Shown here in pieces: positions 25,151-37,501 of a stretch of DNA of 64,000 nt. The notes under the pieces were generated by a model. It ran no database searches. It was not told the origin of the DNA and saw nothing but the letters and a program-made list of their open reading frames with translations. Every line of letters starts with the position of its first letter. Positions within the stretch are counted from its first letter, which is position 1. Made by a program: the position numbers and the translations under genes. Source of the stretch: Gnetum montanum (lineage: Eukaryota > Streptophyta > Gnetopsida > Gnetales > Gnetaceae); contig MNCI01004119.1 in assembly GCA_015680685.1 (NCBI GenBank), positions 224,249 through 288,248 of the forward strand. Reading direction: 5' to 3'.

Positions 25151-25329
25151 TGGTGCTAGTTATCTAGATTAGTTATACCATACATGATCATTGTAAAGGT
25201 ATTAATGATATATCCTTCAAAAAATATTAAATCACACACACCATAAGCCAACAACAATGTCTCTTTCACAAGTGATAATGCATTATATAATGAAAACATT
25301 CATTGGAGAACTAATGAGATATATAATGA

Positions 25330-27010
25330 GAAAAATTGGAGTGACCAACCTTATGTAGGGGTTTCATATGTTTATGATCACCCTGATGACACTCAAGGAC
25401 TACATTCACCTAAGACAGATAATCCTAGAGTAGATGAGATAAGTCCTAGACTAGGGGAGGCCTCAAGGCCTAAGACCTTCTCGAAACCACAAAACAATAA
25501 ATTAAGGGACCTTGGGGAATACCATAGAAGCCATGGCAATCCTTCCAGTTCCTCATCTTCCTCTTTCCTTTCAACATCTAGTTTTGATGAAGATGAATGT
25601 AGGTATGAATATAAAGCTCCACTAAAGGGTCAGAATAGAAACAAAAATCAAACCTGCAGGAACACTCATGGTCATAACCTAAACATAAACAAAATCATCA
25701 CAATCAACTGAATAGAAATGCTCATCACAACCTGTCTAATGATGATGAACCTTTGTTGGCCACTAAGAGCCTAATACAAATCACAGAGGTAGTTAAGAAA
25801 TCTCATAGGCATCACAAAGAGAGTCACCTACCCAAGCTTGATATGAATAATATTCCTAAATTTGCAAGAGCCTATGATTCAAATTTGTAACATCATTTAC
25901 AAGCCTTCCATGATGCCTATGCTTTCTACAACATTGAAAGTGAGTGGCAAAAGCTTAATTTATTTCCTAGGATACTAATTGATAGAGCCAAAGTGTGGTA
26001 TAGATTGTTAAAACCAAATTCAATTCGACGATGATCCACAATGCTGAAACTCTTCAACGAGAAATACCAAACCTATACAAAGGTGTCCAACTTGAGGAGA
26101 CAGATCCAAGGATGGAAGCAAGAAAAACATGAACCCTTGGACATGGACTTAGATAGATATTATTCTCTACTAAATATATGCCTAGGACATGGTTTCTTTG
26201 AAGAAAGGCAATTATTCCACATCATATATGGGCTTCATAATGAAACAAGGAAGATCCTTGGGATGTATGTCTATTAGATCTGCGAGCTAATCGAGCATGT
26301 GGCAGAAGAAGAAGGAGAGATATGCAAATGGGAGAATGTTGAGAAATATCATTGGGACCCAACTCTTTAATAGATGAAGGTCCATATCTATGGTAAGGAG
26401 AAAGAAACTGCTCTTGATAAGGTGCTCCCACAACGAAATTTACCAATACAGAAGTCTATTGATGAACTAGAAGTAAAGTTTAATAGGATGTCAAAATGGA
26501 AATATGAAAATGTTACAACTCTCGTTGAGATGGTTGAGGAGAGGATCATGCAAAACAAGCCAAGTAATCACAATAAATAAAGGGTACAGAACTAAGAAAC
26601 AGCTAGGAACACTTTTTGACAAATAAGAAAAATGACTAAAGAAAGTGAGGATATAGACTCAACCACAGATGAAGATAATGGATGTAACATTTGCATATAT
26701 GACCATCAAAAGGGCCATTGCCTAGTCTTGTTGCATCTACATGAGTATAGGGCAAGTGCCTTAAATCTGAAGTTTGTATAGAAGCACATGCTTGGGAGAT
26801 TTTCGCTTACACACAGTAATTATAGACAATCCCACAACCAATCGTATCATCCTAGGGGGACTTATTACCAACCTCAACACTATCATCAACCATAGTGGCA
26901 ACAATCACAGTCATGGGAGAGACCACCACCAAATCAACCCTATCCACCAAACTCATATAGATATTATGTTCAAGTTTCTCCAACTAGTTCTATGTCCTCT
27001 ACTTTAAATC
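25330..27010 (+). pseudogene. gag: EB gag remnant
   Basis: Stop-interrupted frames run in parallel with the gag of E1/E2: PLLATKSL (about 25750), LPKLDMNNIPKF (25830), LQAFHDAYAFYNIESEWQKLNLFPRIL (about 25895), AKVWYRLLKPNSI (25985), MLKLFNEKYQTYTKVSNLRRQIQGWKQ (26041), LDMDLDRYYSLLNICLGHGFF (26140). The Athila-like C-P-x-H-G motif appears as CLGHG. Downstream are KSIDELEVKFNRM (26450) and CNICIYDHQKGHCLVLLHL (26690), the latter equivalent to CEIYQYDHPKGCC in E1. No pol domain follows. Confidence 0.75.
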
Positions 27011-27869
27011 ACCACTATCACTCTCCCTAGTACCATCAACTCATGACATTCCTAGAGGGATCACCACCTCATGCCTCTTACCATCCATCCTCCCTCAATA
27101 TTCTCATGCTCCACCTTATTACACACCACCACCAAGGACATAGGAAGGTTTCGCACCACACTATCCACAAACTTGTGCTATAAATGTGCATACACATGTT
27201 GATCCCAGTAGATCTCAACCACCATTTCAAAAACATTCCTTCTTTAGGAAAGGTTGTAAGCTAAAGTAAAACACTCATGGATCTACCACACCATCCAAAC
27301 TAGCATAATGCCAATATGGTGCAATGCCTTCCTCTTTACCACCATCGTCCTCTAATCATACACAGGGGCCACCATCCATCATTACTCTAATTCCAAACCC
27401 AAGCAATAAATCTACAAGCATGGTGGGACCGACAAATCCATGCATATCATATCATGATCAAGGGTGCAATTGTGGGCCAGACATCCATCATGTTAACACA
27501 CCTCATATCTTGACCCGCCATACATTTAACAATTAAGTGTGTGACAAGAAATTTTTCTACCTAGCCACCGCAACATCAAAAGGCATCTAGTAGCTAGGGA
27601 ATGAAAGGTTACCAATGTTTTATACATGCATGGATCCTATCTATCCACTTATTAATCCTTGTCATGGCCAAATGTTTAGTCATGAGGGATACCCCCCATT
27701 CTAATTTTTAGGATTCATAAGTGTTTTCCATCTTTTTTTTTACACTTTTTTTTGTTAATTTCTTATTTCTTGATATAATCTTTCTGATTCCTTCCAAATT
27801 TTTTTGTTTGTTGTTTCCATCTTCTTTGTTAGTAATCTTGCTTGTGAATAAAATGATCATGTTGCCCAT

Positions 27870-28056
27870 TGAGGTGAAATTTTAGAACTAAGGAAGGTTG
27901 GCCATGTATTTGTCCATTAAGATAGCACTTCCCCTGGCTGCATATGTTGAGATCCTATTAAGTCCTTTGGTCAAGAAGAGATGATATGTGCCAATCTTGA
28001 AGAATGTCCTTTCTTCCAAAGTTAATTCATTATACATTTTGTCCTCCTTGTCGTAT
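27870..28056 (-). pseudogene. Fragment of the unrecognised 8.4-kb protein family, antisense in EB
   Basis: On the minus strand the frame reads AYDKEDKMYNELTLEERTFF, then FKIGTYHLFLTKGLNRISTY and AARGSAILMDKYMANL. This parallels the minus-strand frame at 8620-8430 (FKIETYHLFLTNRLNRISTY). Protein-level similarity exceeds DNA similarity by eye, indicating past coding constraint. The similarity stops at GCCTATAAATA (28056-28067), where LTR sequence begins. Confidence 0.7.
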
Positions 28057-28776
28057 GCCTATAAATACAACACTTGGGTGAATGGTTGGAACATAGTTTT
28101 AGTTCTTAGTTTTTGATAGTCTTTCTTAGATTTTTGAATTCTAATTCTATTATTCCTAGTGCATGCCCACAATGTGATGTTTGTAATCGTACAACACCTT
28201 TGTTCGAGTGTGACGTACTTGGATACATTACATGACTAAAAATAAAAATCGAGATTACTTCCATTATTTAATTATTTACTATTTTCTTTAATTAATGTTC
28301 CCATTTATTGCTATTAACTATTCCTATCATTAAGTGAAATGAGTATGACTTAATCACAAGTGCTTAAGTGTAAGTACTTGGTAATCCAGCAGTGTATCAT
28401 TTGGCACACCTAGTGATGTACATTTGGTAATCCTAGTGGTAGTTATATGAAGTCCAAAGCATGTATAGATGATTGGGGATGGATACTCATCATACATAGG
28501 CTAGTTTAGATCTTATTTTCCATTGTTCATTAGCTTAGTTAATTTAGCTCTTTATCATCATTAGGAGCATCATAGAATTAGACAACACCATATGCCTCAC
28601 TTTGGACTAAACCATACATGACAAAGATACCACTAGTCCAAGTGGGAAGACAGTAAACTACAATCAAAGCATACGATTTAGATACACAACTAGGTCCATG
28701 CATATAATTTGATTGGATTGTGCATGAACACTTTTTATTCATATGGTTGGGCATAGGGGTACCTTACTACTCATCA
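28057..28776 (+). repeat. EB 3' LTR, missing its 5' end
   Basis: Similarity to 24275-25131 begins at the TATAAATA box (28060-28067) and runs to the terminal TCATCA. The upstream U3 part is replaced by the antisense coding fragment described above. Confidence 0.85.
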
Positions 28777-30645
28777 ACTACCCAAGTCTAGAAGACTATA
28801 TGACAAACTACCCAAGCCCATCCTAAGCTGAAGGGTTTAGGCCACCAGGAACAAAACTAAAGTTGCACCATGCTATTATGAGAAAAACCTATCTCTATCT
28901 CTACACATACATGAACAACTGTCACATTGCACCCACTACAAGACTACCATCGAAAGAAAATGAATTGGGATAGAAACACAATGATTGAACAATGTAGAAC
29001 ACCAACTAAGAATCCATCACCCAAGATAATGGGACATCAAGGCATTGGCCATTCTTGGACCATTAGTATCTGGCATGGCTAGGGATATTATTCTATGCCA
29101 TTTGCTAACCCAATATCTATAAGATCTAGGATGAACCATTGTCCTTTGTTAGTACCCACCCAACACTGAGAGGCAAAAAAATCATGATGCACCCACTGCT
29201 CCACCACAAGAAGTGTATAAATAAATACACAACCCAATGTGGGGATTTTAAGACCATATAACCAATTCATGAAGGCCTCAAGAGCACATATGCTCCCCAT
29301 AGACATAGTGCTCACAGAATTAATTAAGGTCAGCACTAGCTACATCTTTATAGGTATGCTACTTGCAAGGCTGAGATAACAACTCAGAAACAAAGGAGTT
29401 TGTAGGAACATGATCAGCACATTAGCCTCATATACAACCATCAAGCATGATTACACAACACCACAAAGAGTAAGACCTTAGCAACATGCATAGAGATCAA
29501 TCATGCAAAACATGATGGGTCAATTAGATACACTCACACAAAAAAATTTATTATGAGGCACACCAAGAAAGAAAGAACTGGAACGCTCTCAAACTCCAAA
29601 AGGTTCATGTACAACAAACATCCCCAACCACTAATACTAGTTTCAACTAGGATCAAAATCTCAACAAATTCTTGAGGCATGGGCTCTAGATAATCATTAT
29701 CTCAACTCAAATCATAAGAAGGGAGACCAATGTGTATCCAACAATAGGTCTTAACAAAACTCTAATTCTTGCTATGAAGAGAAACATCAGAGAGGATGCA
29801 TTTACAAGGGAAGACTCTCATTATAGGAGGTGAGTTCTCAACAAGAATCATCAATAGGATGACCTACTCTAAAAGGTTTTCATAACAAAATGTCTAAAGA
29901 AATGTCACCATTCAAGGAAGTGATGCCATGAAGCCAAGGGCAACACAACCAACTTAAACAAGAACATACAACACTTGAAAGATCTGCAACAAGGGAAACC
30001 ATGCTCAAAGCCTAAGAGGTTATCAAAACAAGGACCACAATAATTTGATCTTGGGATTGCACACATGGCCTCAAAATTCATCCTTGACAATCTTAACAAC
30101 AAGTTCTCATAGCATAGAGCACAAAGCCTTGTGTTACAAACGATAAACATAGTGAGAGAGACATGCATGAAGAATTTGAAAAAGTAGCTCAAGAAAGACA
30201 CACCTACACAACTACACAAACATACAATCGCAAAAATGAATGTACGAAGTTTATCAGTGATGGTCTTGATCCACCTAGAATAAGGCTCATCGAGAGCACA
30301 TGTCTGAATGCCCTCCATCCTGAGGTACTTGGGAACCAACATGTTCCAATTTGTAATTCTCACACTCACTGTATCTAGAATAAGTGGGGGGTGCAAGGAT
30401 ACTACATCCTACATAAACTAATTAATGCCATCTTGATACATGTCATCTAGGTGGAGATCGAAGTAGAGACTAGGTCTTGTTCATCCTAGATGAACCACTG
30501 AAAACTAGAGATGAGAGCTCCTTAAGCAATAACAATTTATAAGTTCCCAATATAACTCTCCTTTGCCATATCAAAGTAAAACCAAAAATAGTCAAACCAT
30601 AAGTGAATTAGTGGAGGACAACACCACAATGTAATCCTATACATT
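28777..30645. other. Non-coding host sequence between EB and E1
   Basis: This continues the sequence interrupted by EB (right duplication ACTAC at 28777). No motif is recognised. A minus-strand open frame of 163 codons (30396-29905) with several hydrophobic segments exists but matches nothing I know and may be chance. The stretch ends with ACATT, the left target duplication of E1. Confidence 0.45.
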
Positions 30646-31451
30646 TGATGAACCGCGATATCGTGTTTGCGATATCAGATCAACCATGCGATGTTGGATA
30701 TCCGATATCGTGGCCCATCTCCTTGCCTATAAATAAGAGGTGGCGCCCTTCATTTAAACATTAGAAGTTAGTCCCTTAGCCAAACTCTTGCCATTTTTTC
30801 CCCAAAGTTAGAATTATTTCTGCGTGCCCATAATAGAAGTCATAGAGTGAACGGATCTTTATTCGAGCATTGTGTACCTGAGCACACTTTGTGTACGGCG
30901 GTAAAGATGAAATTTATGATAAACCTTACAGCATACAGAATAGCTTAATTAGTGATTAATTATTATTTAATGCTTTCTAGTTAATTAATGATTTCTCTCA
31001 CCCTACAACTCTCTTAGTTAAATACACTCAGTACGACCGCTTCAAGCATGCGTGTAGCGCTTGGTAACCCAGTAACAATTAGTGTTTGGTAATCCCAATA
31101 GTGTTACACTGGTTCAGGATGTGTACAACAAGTGGGAATGGATACTGGTGTTAAGAGTAATTAGAACTTAGTTAATGAATAGTTAAATTAGATAATTTAC
31201 TTAGTTATCGCTCTCCCCCCTCCTTACTAGCGTAGGATATAAAACACATAAAGGCCAAAAAAAATCATATGCCTCAAGCTTACTTAATCATATAACCGTG
31301 ACATACAAGTAAGTTTGGAATGACAATGATTAACCAACCCATTATCATTCCACAAAGGCGCATAGATACTTAGTCCTTGGAATTCGACCGGATCATGCAT
31401 GAAACACTCATATTCGTATGGTTGAGCATAGGGGTACCTCACCGCTCATCA
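30646..31451 (+). repeat. E1 5' LTR
   Basis: 806 bp from TGATGAACCGCGATATCG to CGCTCATCA. The promoter-like TATAAATA is at 30728-30735, preceded by a cluster of GATATC palindromes. It is followed by the primer site. Confidence 0.92.
30728..30735 (+). promoter_or_regulatory. TATA box of E1 5' LTR
   Basis: TATAAATA followed by AGAGGTGGC. The same box is at the equivalent place in the LTRs at 39294, 50870, 57792 and 24373, so it is conserved across the family and probably positions RNA polymerase II initiation. Confidence 0.75.
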
Positions 31452-31452
31452 T

Positions 31453-31470
31453 TGGTGCCATTGTTGGGGA
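31453..31470 (+). promoter_or_regulatory. E1 primer-binding site, tRNA-Asp type
   Basis: TGGTGCCATTGTTGGGGA fits the complement of the tRNA-Asp 3' end with four or five transitions, mostly at CpG positions. It begins two bases after the LTR end. Confidence 0.8.
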
Positions 31471-31583
31471 CTTAGTTGTTTGTGAACTAAGTAGAACGTA
31501 GGAAATCATTCACTTCGTTAGAACAAACCCTTAGGGTTGATTAATGAAAAGATAATAGTACATTGCACACTAAACAAGACAAG

Positions 31584-33960
31584 ATGTCTTCTTCTTCACA
31601 CAAAATCACTTCACTACCTAGGACTAACACAAGAAGCAATCAACGGCAAGATACACATGATGTTGATCCGCCAATTCCTCAATAGTTTCGTGTGGTATAT
31701 ATTCATCCTGATGAATATGTACTTGACTTCACCTTTATCCTTCATCAAGACGAACAGCTACATTGGCGTGACTTAGAAGGTAACATAGTGTTACCTCCCG
31801 ATCATGCAGTCCCAAGTATGCTCCTTCGTGCTCTCACACGAATAGGCATGCAACACTTACATGTAGAGCATGTTGCACAAGACTATGATTTGAGAGACTA
31901 TCATCCCACAGAGGTGCAATGTCAGAGGGATTTGCAATAGGAGAGACACCATAAGTCTTTGAAGGGAAAATGGTCCAAGGATGCCCCCAACATTTTAAGC
32001 GAAATTGAAGGTGATGAACCTGCTTCAGGTAGTCGCCAACATAACGATGTTCCTCCCCTTGACTTTGGCTAGGGTGTTCTGTATCAAAACCTTCATTCTA
32101 CTATTCACAACCCAGGTGATGATACCAATGGACATAAAGTATTTAAAAAAGGAACAAGGACACATGACAAAGGTGGGCATTCTGATCGCAATCACGATTA
32201 AGATAGAGACCACTGAAGAGAAGGTAGTAGACACCCTCATGGTGGCAATTCTCCTTCTTCTTCACCTTCATCATCTCCTTCACCCTCTCCTTCAGTGTCT
32301 AGACATAGCCATAGAGAGATAGATCGTGAGGATAAGGGTAACCAAAAGGGAAGTGGTAGATGAAACAACCAGGATAGAGGATGAGGGCATTCTAGGGAAT
32401 CACGACATAGAAGAGGGGAGAGTAGGGAATGGCATAGGCAACATAGACACTACGAACAAGATGATCATGATGAACCCCTACTCGCTACTCGAAGCATGCT
32501 AAACATAATTGAGGCTGTGAGAGTTCCAAAAAGGCATCAAAAATATAGTAGGATCAAGATGTTAGACATGAATAACATTCCACGATTTGAAGGGGGATAT
32601 AACGCAGATCCTCAAAATCACTTACAAGCATTTCACAATGTGTGTGCCTTGTAAAACATAGAGAAGTGGCAAAAACTTAAGTTGTTCCCACAAACACTAA
32701 TAAAAGAAGCTAAAAGCTGATACTGGTCTTTAGAACTGGAATCCATTTGTAGGTGGAGTACTATGTTAGAATTGTTCAACGATAAGTACCAAACATACTC
32801 CTGGGTGTCTAACCCATGGATGCTGCCATGGGTCATTATTATGCACTATTACATCATTGTCCTGGCCATGGTTATTCACAACGGGATTAGCTACGTCATC
32901 TTGTAGATGGGTTTAGGCATGAAACTAGAGGAACCCTTGCAACTTATGCCCAAGGAAGACTATTTGAGTTTAGGTCCCATCAAATTCATAGACTACTGGA
33001 GCAAGTAGCTAAGGAAGAAAGCGAGCTATGAAAGAGAGAGAGTGCAGAAAAATATAACCGAGATTCTTCCCTCCGAAAGAAGGGAGTAAGATTTTGTGAG
33101 GATGAGGAAGAGTCACCACTCAAAGAGATGGTGAATAAGAAAACCTTACCTATCCAAAAGTTAGCATCAGAAGTATTGGCAAAGGTAGACCAAATGTGGG
33201 ACTCCCTAGATAGTAGGTTTCAAACTATTCTCAAAGTAGTAGAGGAGTCTAGGGAGCGAGGTAGTGATCGTGACAAAAGAAAAAAGAGAGAAGAAAAAAA
33301 TGCATGTAACAAGAGTAAGGGTAAATTTTCTATTATTGAAGAGGTTGTGGACTTAGATATAGATGATGATAGTGGATGCGAGATCTATCAATATGACCAT
33401 CCTAAGGGATGTTGCCTTATGATCTCACATCTACAGGAGTCTGGGGTGTATGCAATTAATCCACATTTAAAAAAATAGCAAACATCCCAACGATTACCTT
33501 ACCCCCAAGGTAACCCAAGGCAGTTTCACCAACCTTTAACGTATTATCCAAGTGGAACTCCACCATAACCAATTGAGTAACATCAACAGTGGCAACACCC
33601 ATAATCATGGGAAATGCCACCACCAAGGCAACAATATCCTTATTGGCAACCTAACCTATATGGATACTATGTGCAACATCCAATCTTTCCACGTGACTTT
33701 GTTGGTCATGTTACTCCCCAACATCACTGCCAAGCCTGCAAGTACTATAGGACTCCCTCTCCTAAGGGTGATATTCCACAAGTGTACCATCCTTCCAATT
33801 TGACCACATCTCTCCCACCAACAGCTCCATTACCACCTGCTCTAGCAATGCAAGGTGAACTCCCTACTCAGCCATAGCAACGTAATGCCACAAGGGCCAT
33901 TAATCGTCAACCTACTGTTGGTTTTGATAATCGTATGAAAAAAAAGACCTTTCTTTAGAA
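31584..33960 (+). pseudogene. gag: E1 gag remnant
   Basis: The frame starts at ATG 31584 (MSSSSHK), the same start as in E2, and meets TAG after 33 codons (31683). It continues with VYIHPDEYVLDFTFILHQDE and VEHVAQDYDLRDYHP (about 31876). Further on are a histidine/arginine/serine-rich linker and the capsid block LDMNNIPRFEGGY (32567), KWQKLKLFPQTL (32665), MLELFNDKYQTYS (32764) and LLHHCPGHGYS (about 32852). CPGHG resembles the Athila gag motif. A basic region (33128-33478) and a proline/tyrosine-rich segment follow. Stops and frameshifts are frequent. This would be the particle structural protein. No classical CCHC knuckle is present; a C-x7-HPKGCC segment lies near 33400. Confidence 0.8.
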
Positions 33961-34079
33961 CCAACAATCCAACTAAGCCCTTGTAACCCCATGTGGTTGA
34001 GTCTTTGGATGTCTCCGTATCAAATAGAGCTTCAGAGTCCCGTTCAAACCTAACACCACATTCAATGCATACGGTCATG

Positions 34080-34571
34080 ATAACACATGACATTACTGAT
34101 TAGATCAAGGCTGGCCACCTTCCCAAGAAATTCTCTGATCCTAGGAGTCTCCTAATATATCTACAAATCGTTGGGAATGAGCCATGCAAAGCTCTTTTGG
34201 ATTCAGGTTTCGGTGTCAATCTAATATCCCAAGAAATGTACAAGGCCTAGAACCTACCCCCATTAACAAAGAGAAACATCCATTTAGAGTTGGCTGACTA
34301 GTCCATCACTATTCCCTTGGGATTAGTGGAGGACATTGTTACCACTATCTATGGATGGTCGTATCTAGCTGACTTCTTGGTGATTCAAGTGAACAACAAT
34401 AAGGGGGACTTCCCAATCATAATGGGAAGGGCATGGCTAAGCACTATCGATGCACACCTAGGAATCCGTGATCTTTCCCTAGAAATATCTAAGGAAAATA
34501 CTTTCGAAAAGATTGACAAGAAGAAGGTTTCATGCATCGCATATAGTGACATAGGGTGTGATTGTGTGTAG
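34080..34571 (+). pseudogene. E1 aspartic protease remnant
   Basis: The frame runs SLLIYLQIVGNEPCKALLDSGFGVNLIS: the retropepsin motif L-L-D-S-G is intact (Asp at 34200-34202). It is followed by a stop in the ALT-like region and then IVTTIYGWSYLADFLVIQVN, IIMGRAWLSTIDAHLGI, the second conserved block (I-L-G-R-x-x-L). The protease would process the Gag-Pol precursor. Spacing matches E2 (54360) and EM (49020). Confidence 0.85.
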
Positions 34572-34808
34572 AGATCATGGGTTGTGTAAATTCTAACATT
34601 GCCTGCATGCAATCAGTGTGCACAAACGATCAATATACAGAGGTGCCTATATGCAGCAGCCACACAACAAGAAGACTCCCAGTGGCTAATAATTGATCAA
34701 GAAAGTAGCTAACTTATATGCATGGAACTAACTAAGGGTTTGAGTTGCGCTTACATAGATAGCATAGATGCATTAGAGTAAGTCCACCGCCAACTTCCCA
34801 GTCCTAAC

Positions 34809-35810
34809 TTGGAAAACATCAATTGGGGGAAGTTGGAAATTCCTAAGAAATTTAAACAAGAGCCCCTAGAGCTAAAACCATTGCTTGTTGGTATGGAATA
34901 CATGTTCCTTAAGAATGGAAAACCGATAATCATTAATGCAAAACTTGCTCCACAACAAAAAGAGAGTCTGCTAAAGGTAATAAACAAGTGGTCAAAATCC
35001 TTCACCTGGTCATATCTAGAATTAACTAGAATAGATCCTAGGATATGCCAGCATAGGATTTACATTGACTCCTCCATGAAGGCTTGAAAACAACCACAGA
35101 GACAATTGAACCCAAAGTTGAAGCAAGTAGTAAAAGAAGAAATTGAACAGCTTCTAAAGGCTGGGTTCATATACCTCATTCCTGATAGTGAATGGGTTAG
35201 CCCCTTACTAATTGTGCCTAAAAAGGGAGGCAAATGGAGGGTGTGCATAGATTTTAGACTACTAAACATGGCAACATTCAAGGATCACTTTTCGTTGCCA
35301 TTTGTTGACCAAGTCTTAGACACAATCGCAGGGCATCGCTATTATAGTTTTCTGGATGGATATAGTGGATACAACCAAATACAAATAGCCCCAAAAGACC
35401 AAGCCAAAACTATGTTCACCAGTCCTTGGGGGACATTTGCATACAAAAAAATGCTGTTTGGCTTGTGCAATGCCCCTACCATGTTTCAATGCTTAGTTCT
35501 AAGCATATTCCAGTAGCAGATAGGAAATGGTGTGGAAGTCTTTATGGATGACTTCTTCACTTATGGAGCAAGTTTTGATCAAGCCTTAGACCGATTAGAG
35601 AAAGTGCTGAAAAGATGTGTAGAAACTAATTTGAGGCTCAATTGGCAAAAAATCCATTTTATGGTCCAAGAAAGCATGGTACTTGGACATAAAATCTTAC
35701 ATGCAGGAATAGAGGTAGACCCGGAGAAAATCAAAGTCATCCAAGGAATTACCCGTCAACCAAAAATTGTCAAAGACATTCGGTCATTCCTTGGACACAC
35801 TGGCTACTAG
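34809..35810 (+). pseudogene. pol: E1 reverse transcriptase remnant
   Basis: A pre-RT segment (34809-35087) ends in TGA. Then come EEIEQLLKAGFIY, WVSPLLIVPKKGGKWRVCID, YSFLDGYSGYNQI, FTSPWGTFAYKKMLFGLCNA, a TAG at 35514-35516 after LSIFQ, and EVFMDDFFTYG with FMDD at 35541-35552. After it follow LGHKI and the [18 protein letters not shown] connection. FMDD in place of YxDD is the form known in Athila RT. The fold is otherwise nearly complete, with only the listed stops and a TAG at 35808. Confidence 0.92.
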
Positions 35811-36344
35811 AGGAGATTCATAAAGAACTTTTCAAAGATTTTCAAACCATTGGTAGAGTTAACGAAAAAGGACATACCCTTCGAGTGGACCAGGGAATGT
35901 GAACGAGCTTTCCAAACTCTAAAATAGAAGCTGGTAGAAACACCCATTCTACAAGCTCCTGACTGGTCCAAATCATTCCATGTGATGATTGATGTGTCCA
36001 ACTATGCCTTAGGAGCCATACTTACACACTTAGATTACCAGAAACATCCTTATTACATCCACTATGCAAGTAAAAGTCTCGCTAGTGCACAACTTAACTA
36101 CACTACTACAGAAAAAGAATTAATGGTTGTAGTGTTTGCACTAGAAAAATTTAGACACTATGTATTGGGGTACAAAGTATTCATACACATGGATCATAGT
36201 GCAATTCAATTCCTCATGAATAAGCCAATGGTAAGTCCCCATATTATACGATGGCTAGTAATCCTACAAGAGTTCAATTTAACGATGATCGATCGTAAAG
36301 GCACCAAGAATGTAGTTGTTGATCATTTATCTTGGTTGCGCTAA
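35811..36344 (+). pseudogene. E1 RNase H domain
   Basis: This continues from RT through [15 protein letters not shown], a TAG, KLVETPILQAPDW, then MIDVSNYALGAILTH (Asp near 35988), YYIHYASKSL, YTTTEKELMVVVFALEKFRHY (Glu in EKEL) and VFIHMDHSAIQFL (Asp in MDHS). The C-terminal DRKGTKNVVVDHLSWL is the N-x-x-x-D-x-L-S-R motif. From 35982 to 36344 it is open over 120 codons, one of the best-preserved parts of E1. Confidence 0.9.
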
Positions 36345-36489
36345 GATAGCAAAGAGGATGAGTATCCAATTTCTAATTATTTCCCTAATGAATTTCTCTT
36401 TGCTGGTGTAGTGAATAACCAATCACCCATGGAGACAAACTAATATAGTAGCATTCTTACCTATCTCCTTACCTAACAAACACCACAAG

Positions 36490-37311
36490 AGCTAGAGCTT
36501 AAGAAGAAACAATAGTTTCTTCACAGAGCCAAGTACTTTATGGAGATCCATGCATAACTTTACAAAGTATGTCCTAATGGCTTGGTTCGATGGTGTGTTC
36601 CTGATAGAGATCAACTGAGAGTTCTCCAAGATGCTCATGAGGGCCCTTGTGGGGGTCATTATGTTGGGAGACAAACGACCATCAAGATCTTGCTTGCAAG
36701 ATATTATTAGCCTACCTTGTTCTAGGACACCCATCAATTTGTCCAATCTTATGAGCGTTGTCAACGTGATGGGGGAATGACTGGTAGAATGGAGGGTCCA
36801 CAACAATGGATTCAACCATTAGAACCCTTCAACATTTGGGGAATTGATTTCATGGGGCCCATTACACCAATGTCCAATGAAAAAGCTTACATCATAGTTT
36901 CCATAGACTACTCAACAAAATGGGCTGAAGCAGCTACCGTTAAAGATTGTACATCATCTATAGCTACATGATTTTTCCAACAACAAGTCATCAACAGGTT
37001 TGGTGTGCCATGTGCACTTATCTCAAATAATGGTACCCGCTTCACAAGTGCAACTTTTCAGAAGTTAATGCAACACTTAGGGGTTGAGCACAAATTGACT
37101 ACACCATACCACCCCCAAGCGAACGGTCAAGCTGAGGTCACCAATAGGGAGATTACTAAGATACTAACCAGAACCATTAGCAAGTATAGGAGAGACTGGA
37201 GCACTAAATTGAATGATGCTCTTTGGGCATACTACTCCACATGAAAACTCCCTATAGGCTACTCTCCCTACGAGTTAGTGTATGAAAAACTTCCAATACT
37301 TCCTATCCAAA
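36490..37311 (+). pseudogene. E1 integrase remnant, cut by assembly gap
   Basis: The zinc finger is recognisable: HEGPCGGHYVGR ... FVQSYERCQR, with the first Cys of the pair replaced by Tyr. The core reads WGIDFMGPITP (Asp 1 intact), VPCALISNNGTRF (the second catalytic Asp is now Asn) and HPQANGQAEVTNREI (Glu intact). A TGA near 36968 and another near 37242 interrupt it. YSPYELVYEK precedes the gap. The D-to-N change in the DDE triad abolishes catalysis independently of the stops. Confidence 0.9.
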
Positions 37312-37501
37312 NNNNNNNNNNNNNNNNNNNNNNNNNNNNNNNNNNNNNNNNNNNNNNNNNNNNNNNNNNNNNNNNNNNNNNNNNNNNNNNNNNNNNNNNN
37401 NNNNNNNNNNNNNNNNNNNNNNNNNNNNNNNNNNNNNNNNNNNNNNNNNNNNNNNNNNNNNNNNNNNNNNNNNNNNNNNNNNNNNNNNNNNNNNNNNNNN
37501 N
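37312..37501. other. Assembly gap, 190 N
   Basis: Sequence resumes at 'ctaatgtttggattttacc', which equals 56019 onward in E2. The gap therefore covers the integrase C-terminus and the T-rich, CATGGGGGAGATGGCC-containing segment seen at 55747-56018. Its true length is unknown. Confidence 0.95.

Larger units (their letters stand above)
24275..28776 (+). mobile_element. EB: gag-only Athila-type element with perfect target duplication
   Basis: The 5' LTR (24275-25131) starts TGATGAGTCATCA and ends GGTCATCA. A tRNA-Asp-type primer site follows at 25133. The 3' end is the terminal about 720 bp of the same LTR (about 28057-28776, ending CTCATCA). Both sides are flanked by ACTAC (24270-24274 and 28777-28781). 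Inside there is a gag remnant but no protease, RT, RNase H or integrase. The segment at 27870-28056 is antisense and related to the unrecognised protein at 8.4 kb. The 3' LTR lacks its first about 100 bp (upstream of TATAAATA). The element therefore carries a large internal rearrangement, though both outer ends are preserved. Confidence 0.85.

Noticed and set aside
29905-30396. 163-codon minus-strand frame as a host gene
   Set aside because: There is no recognisable domain, the composition is irregular and hydrophobic, and no conserved counterpart occurs in the window; mentioned only as an open frame.
33552-33877. Overlapping plus-strand frames with His/Pro-rich proteins
   Set aside because: They are alternative frames of the proline/tyrosine-rich C-terminal gag part of E1 and not separate genes.
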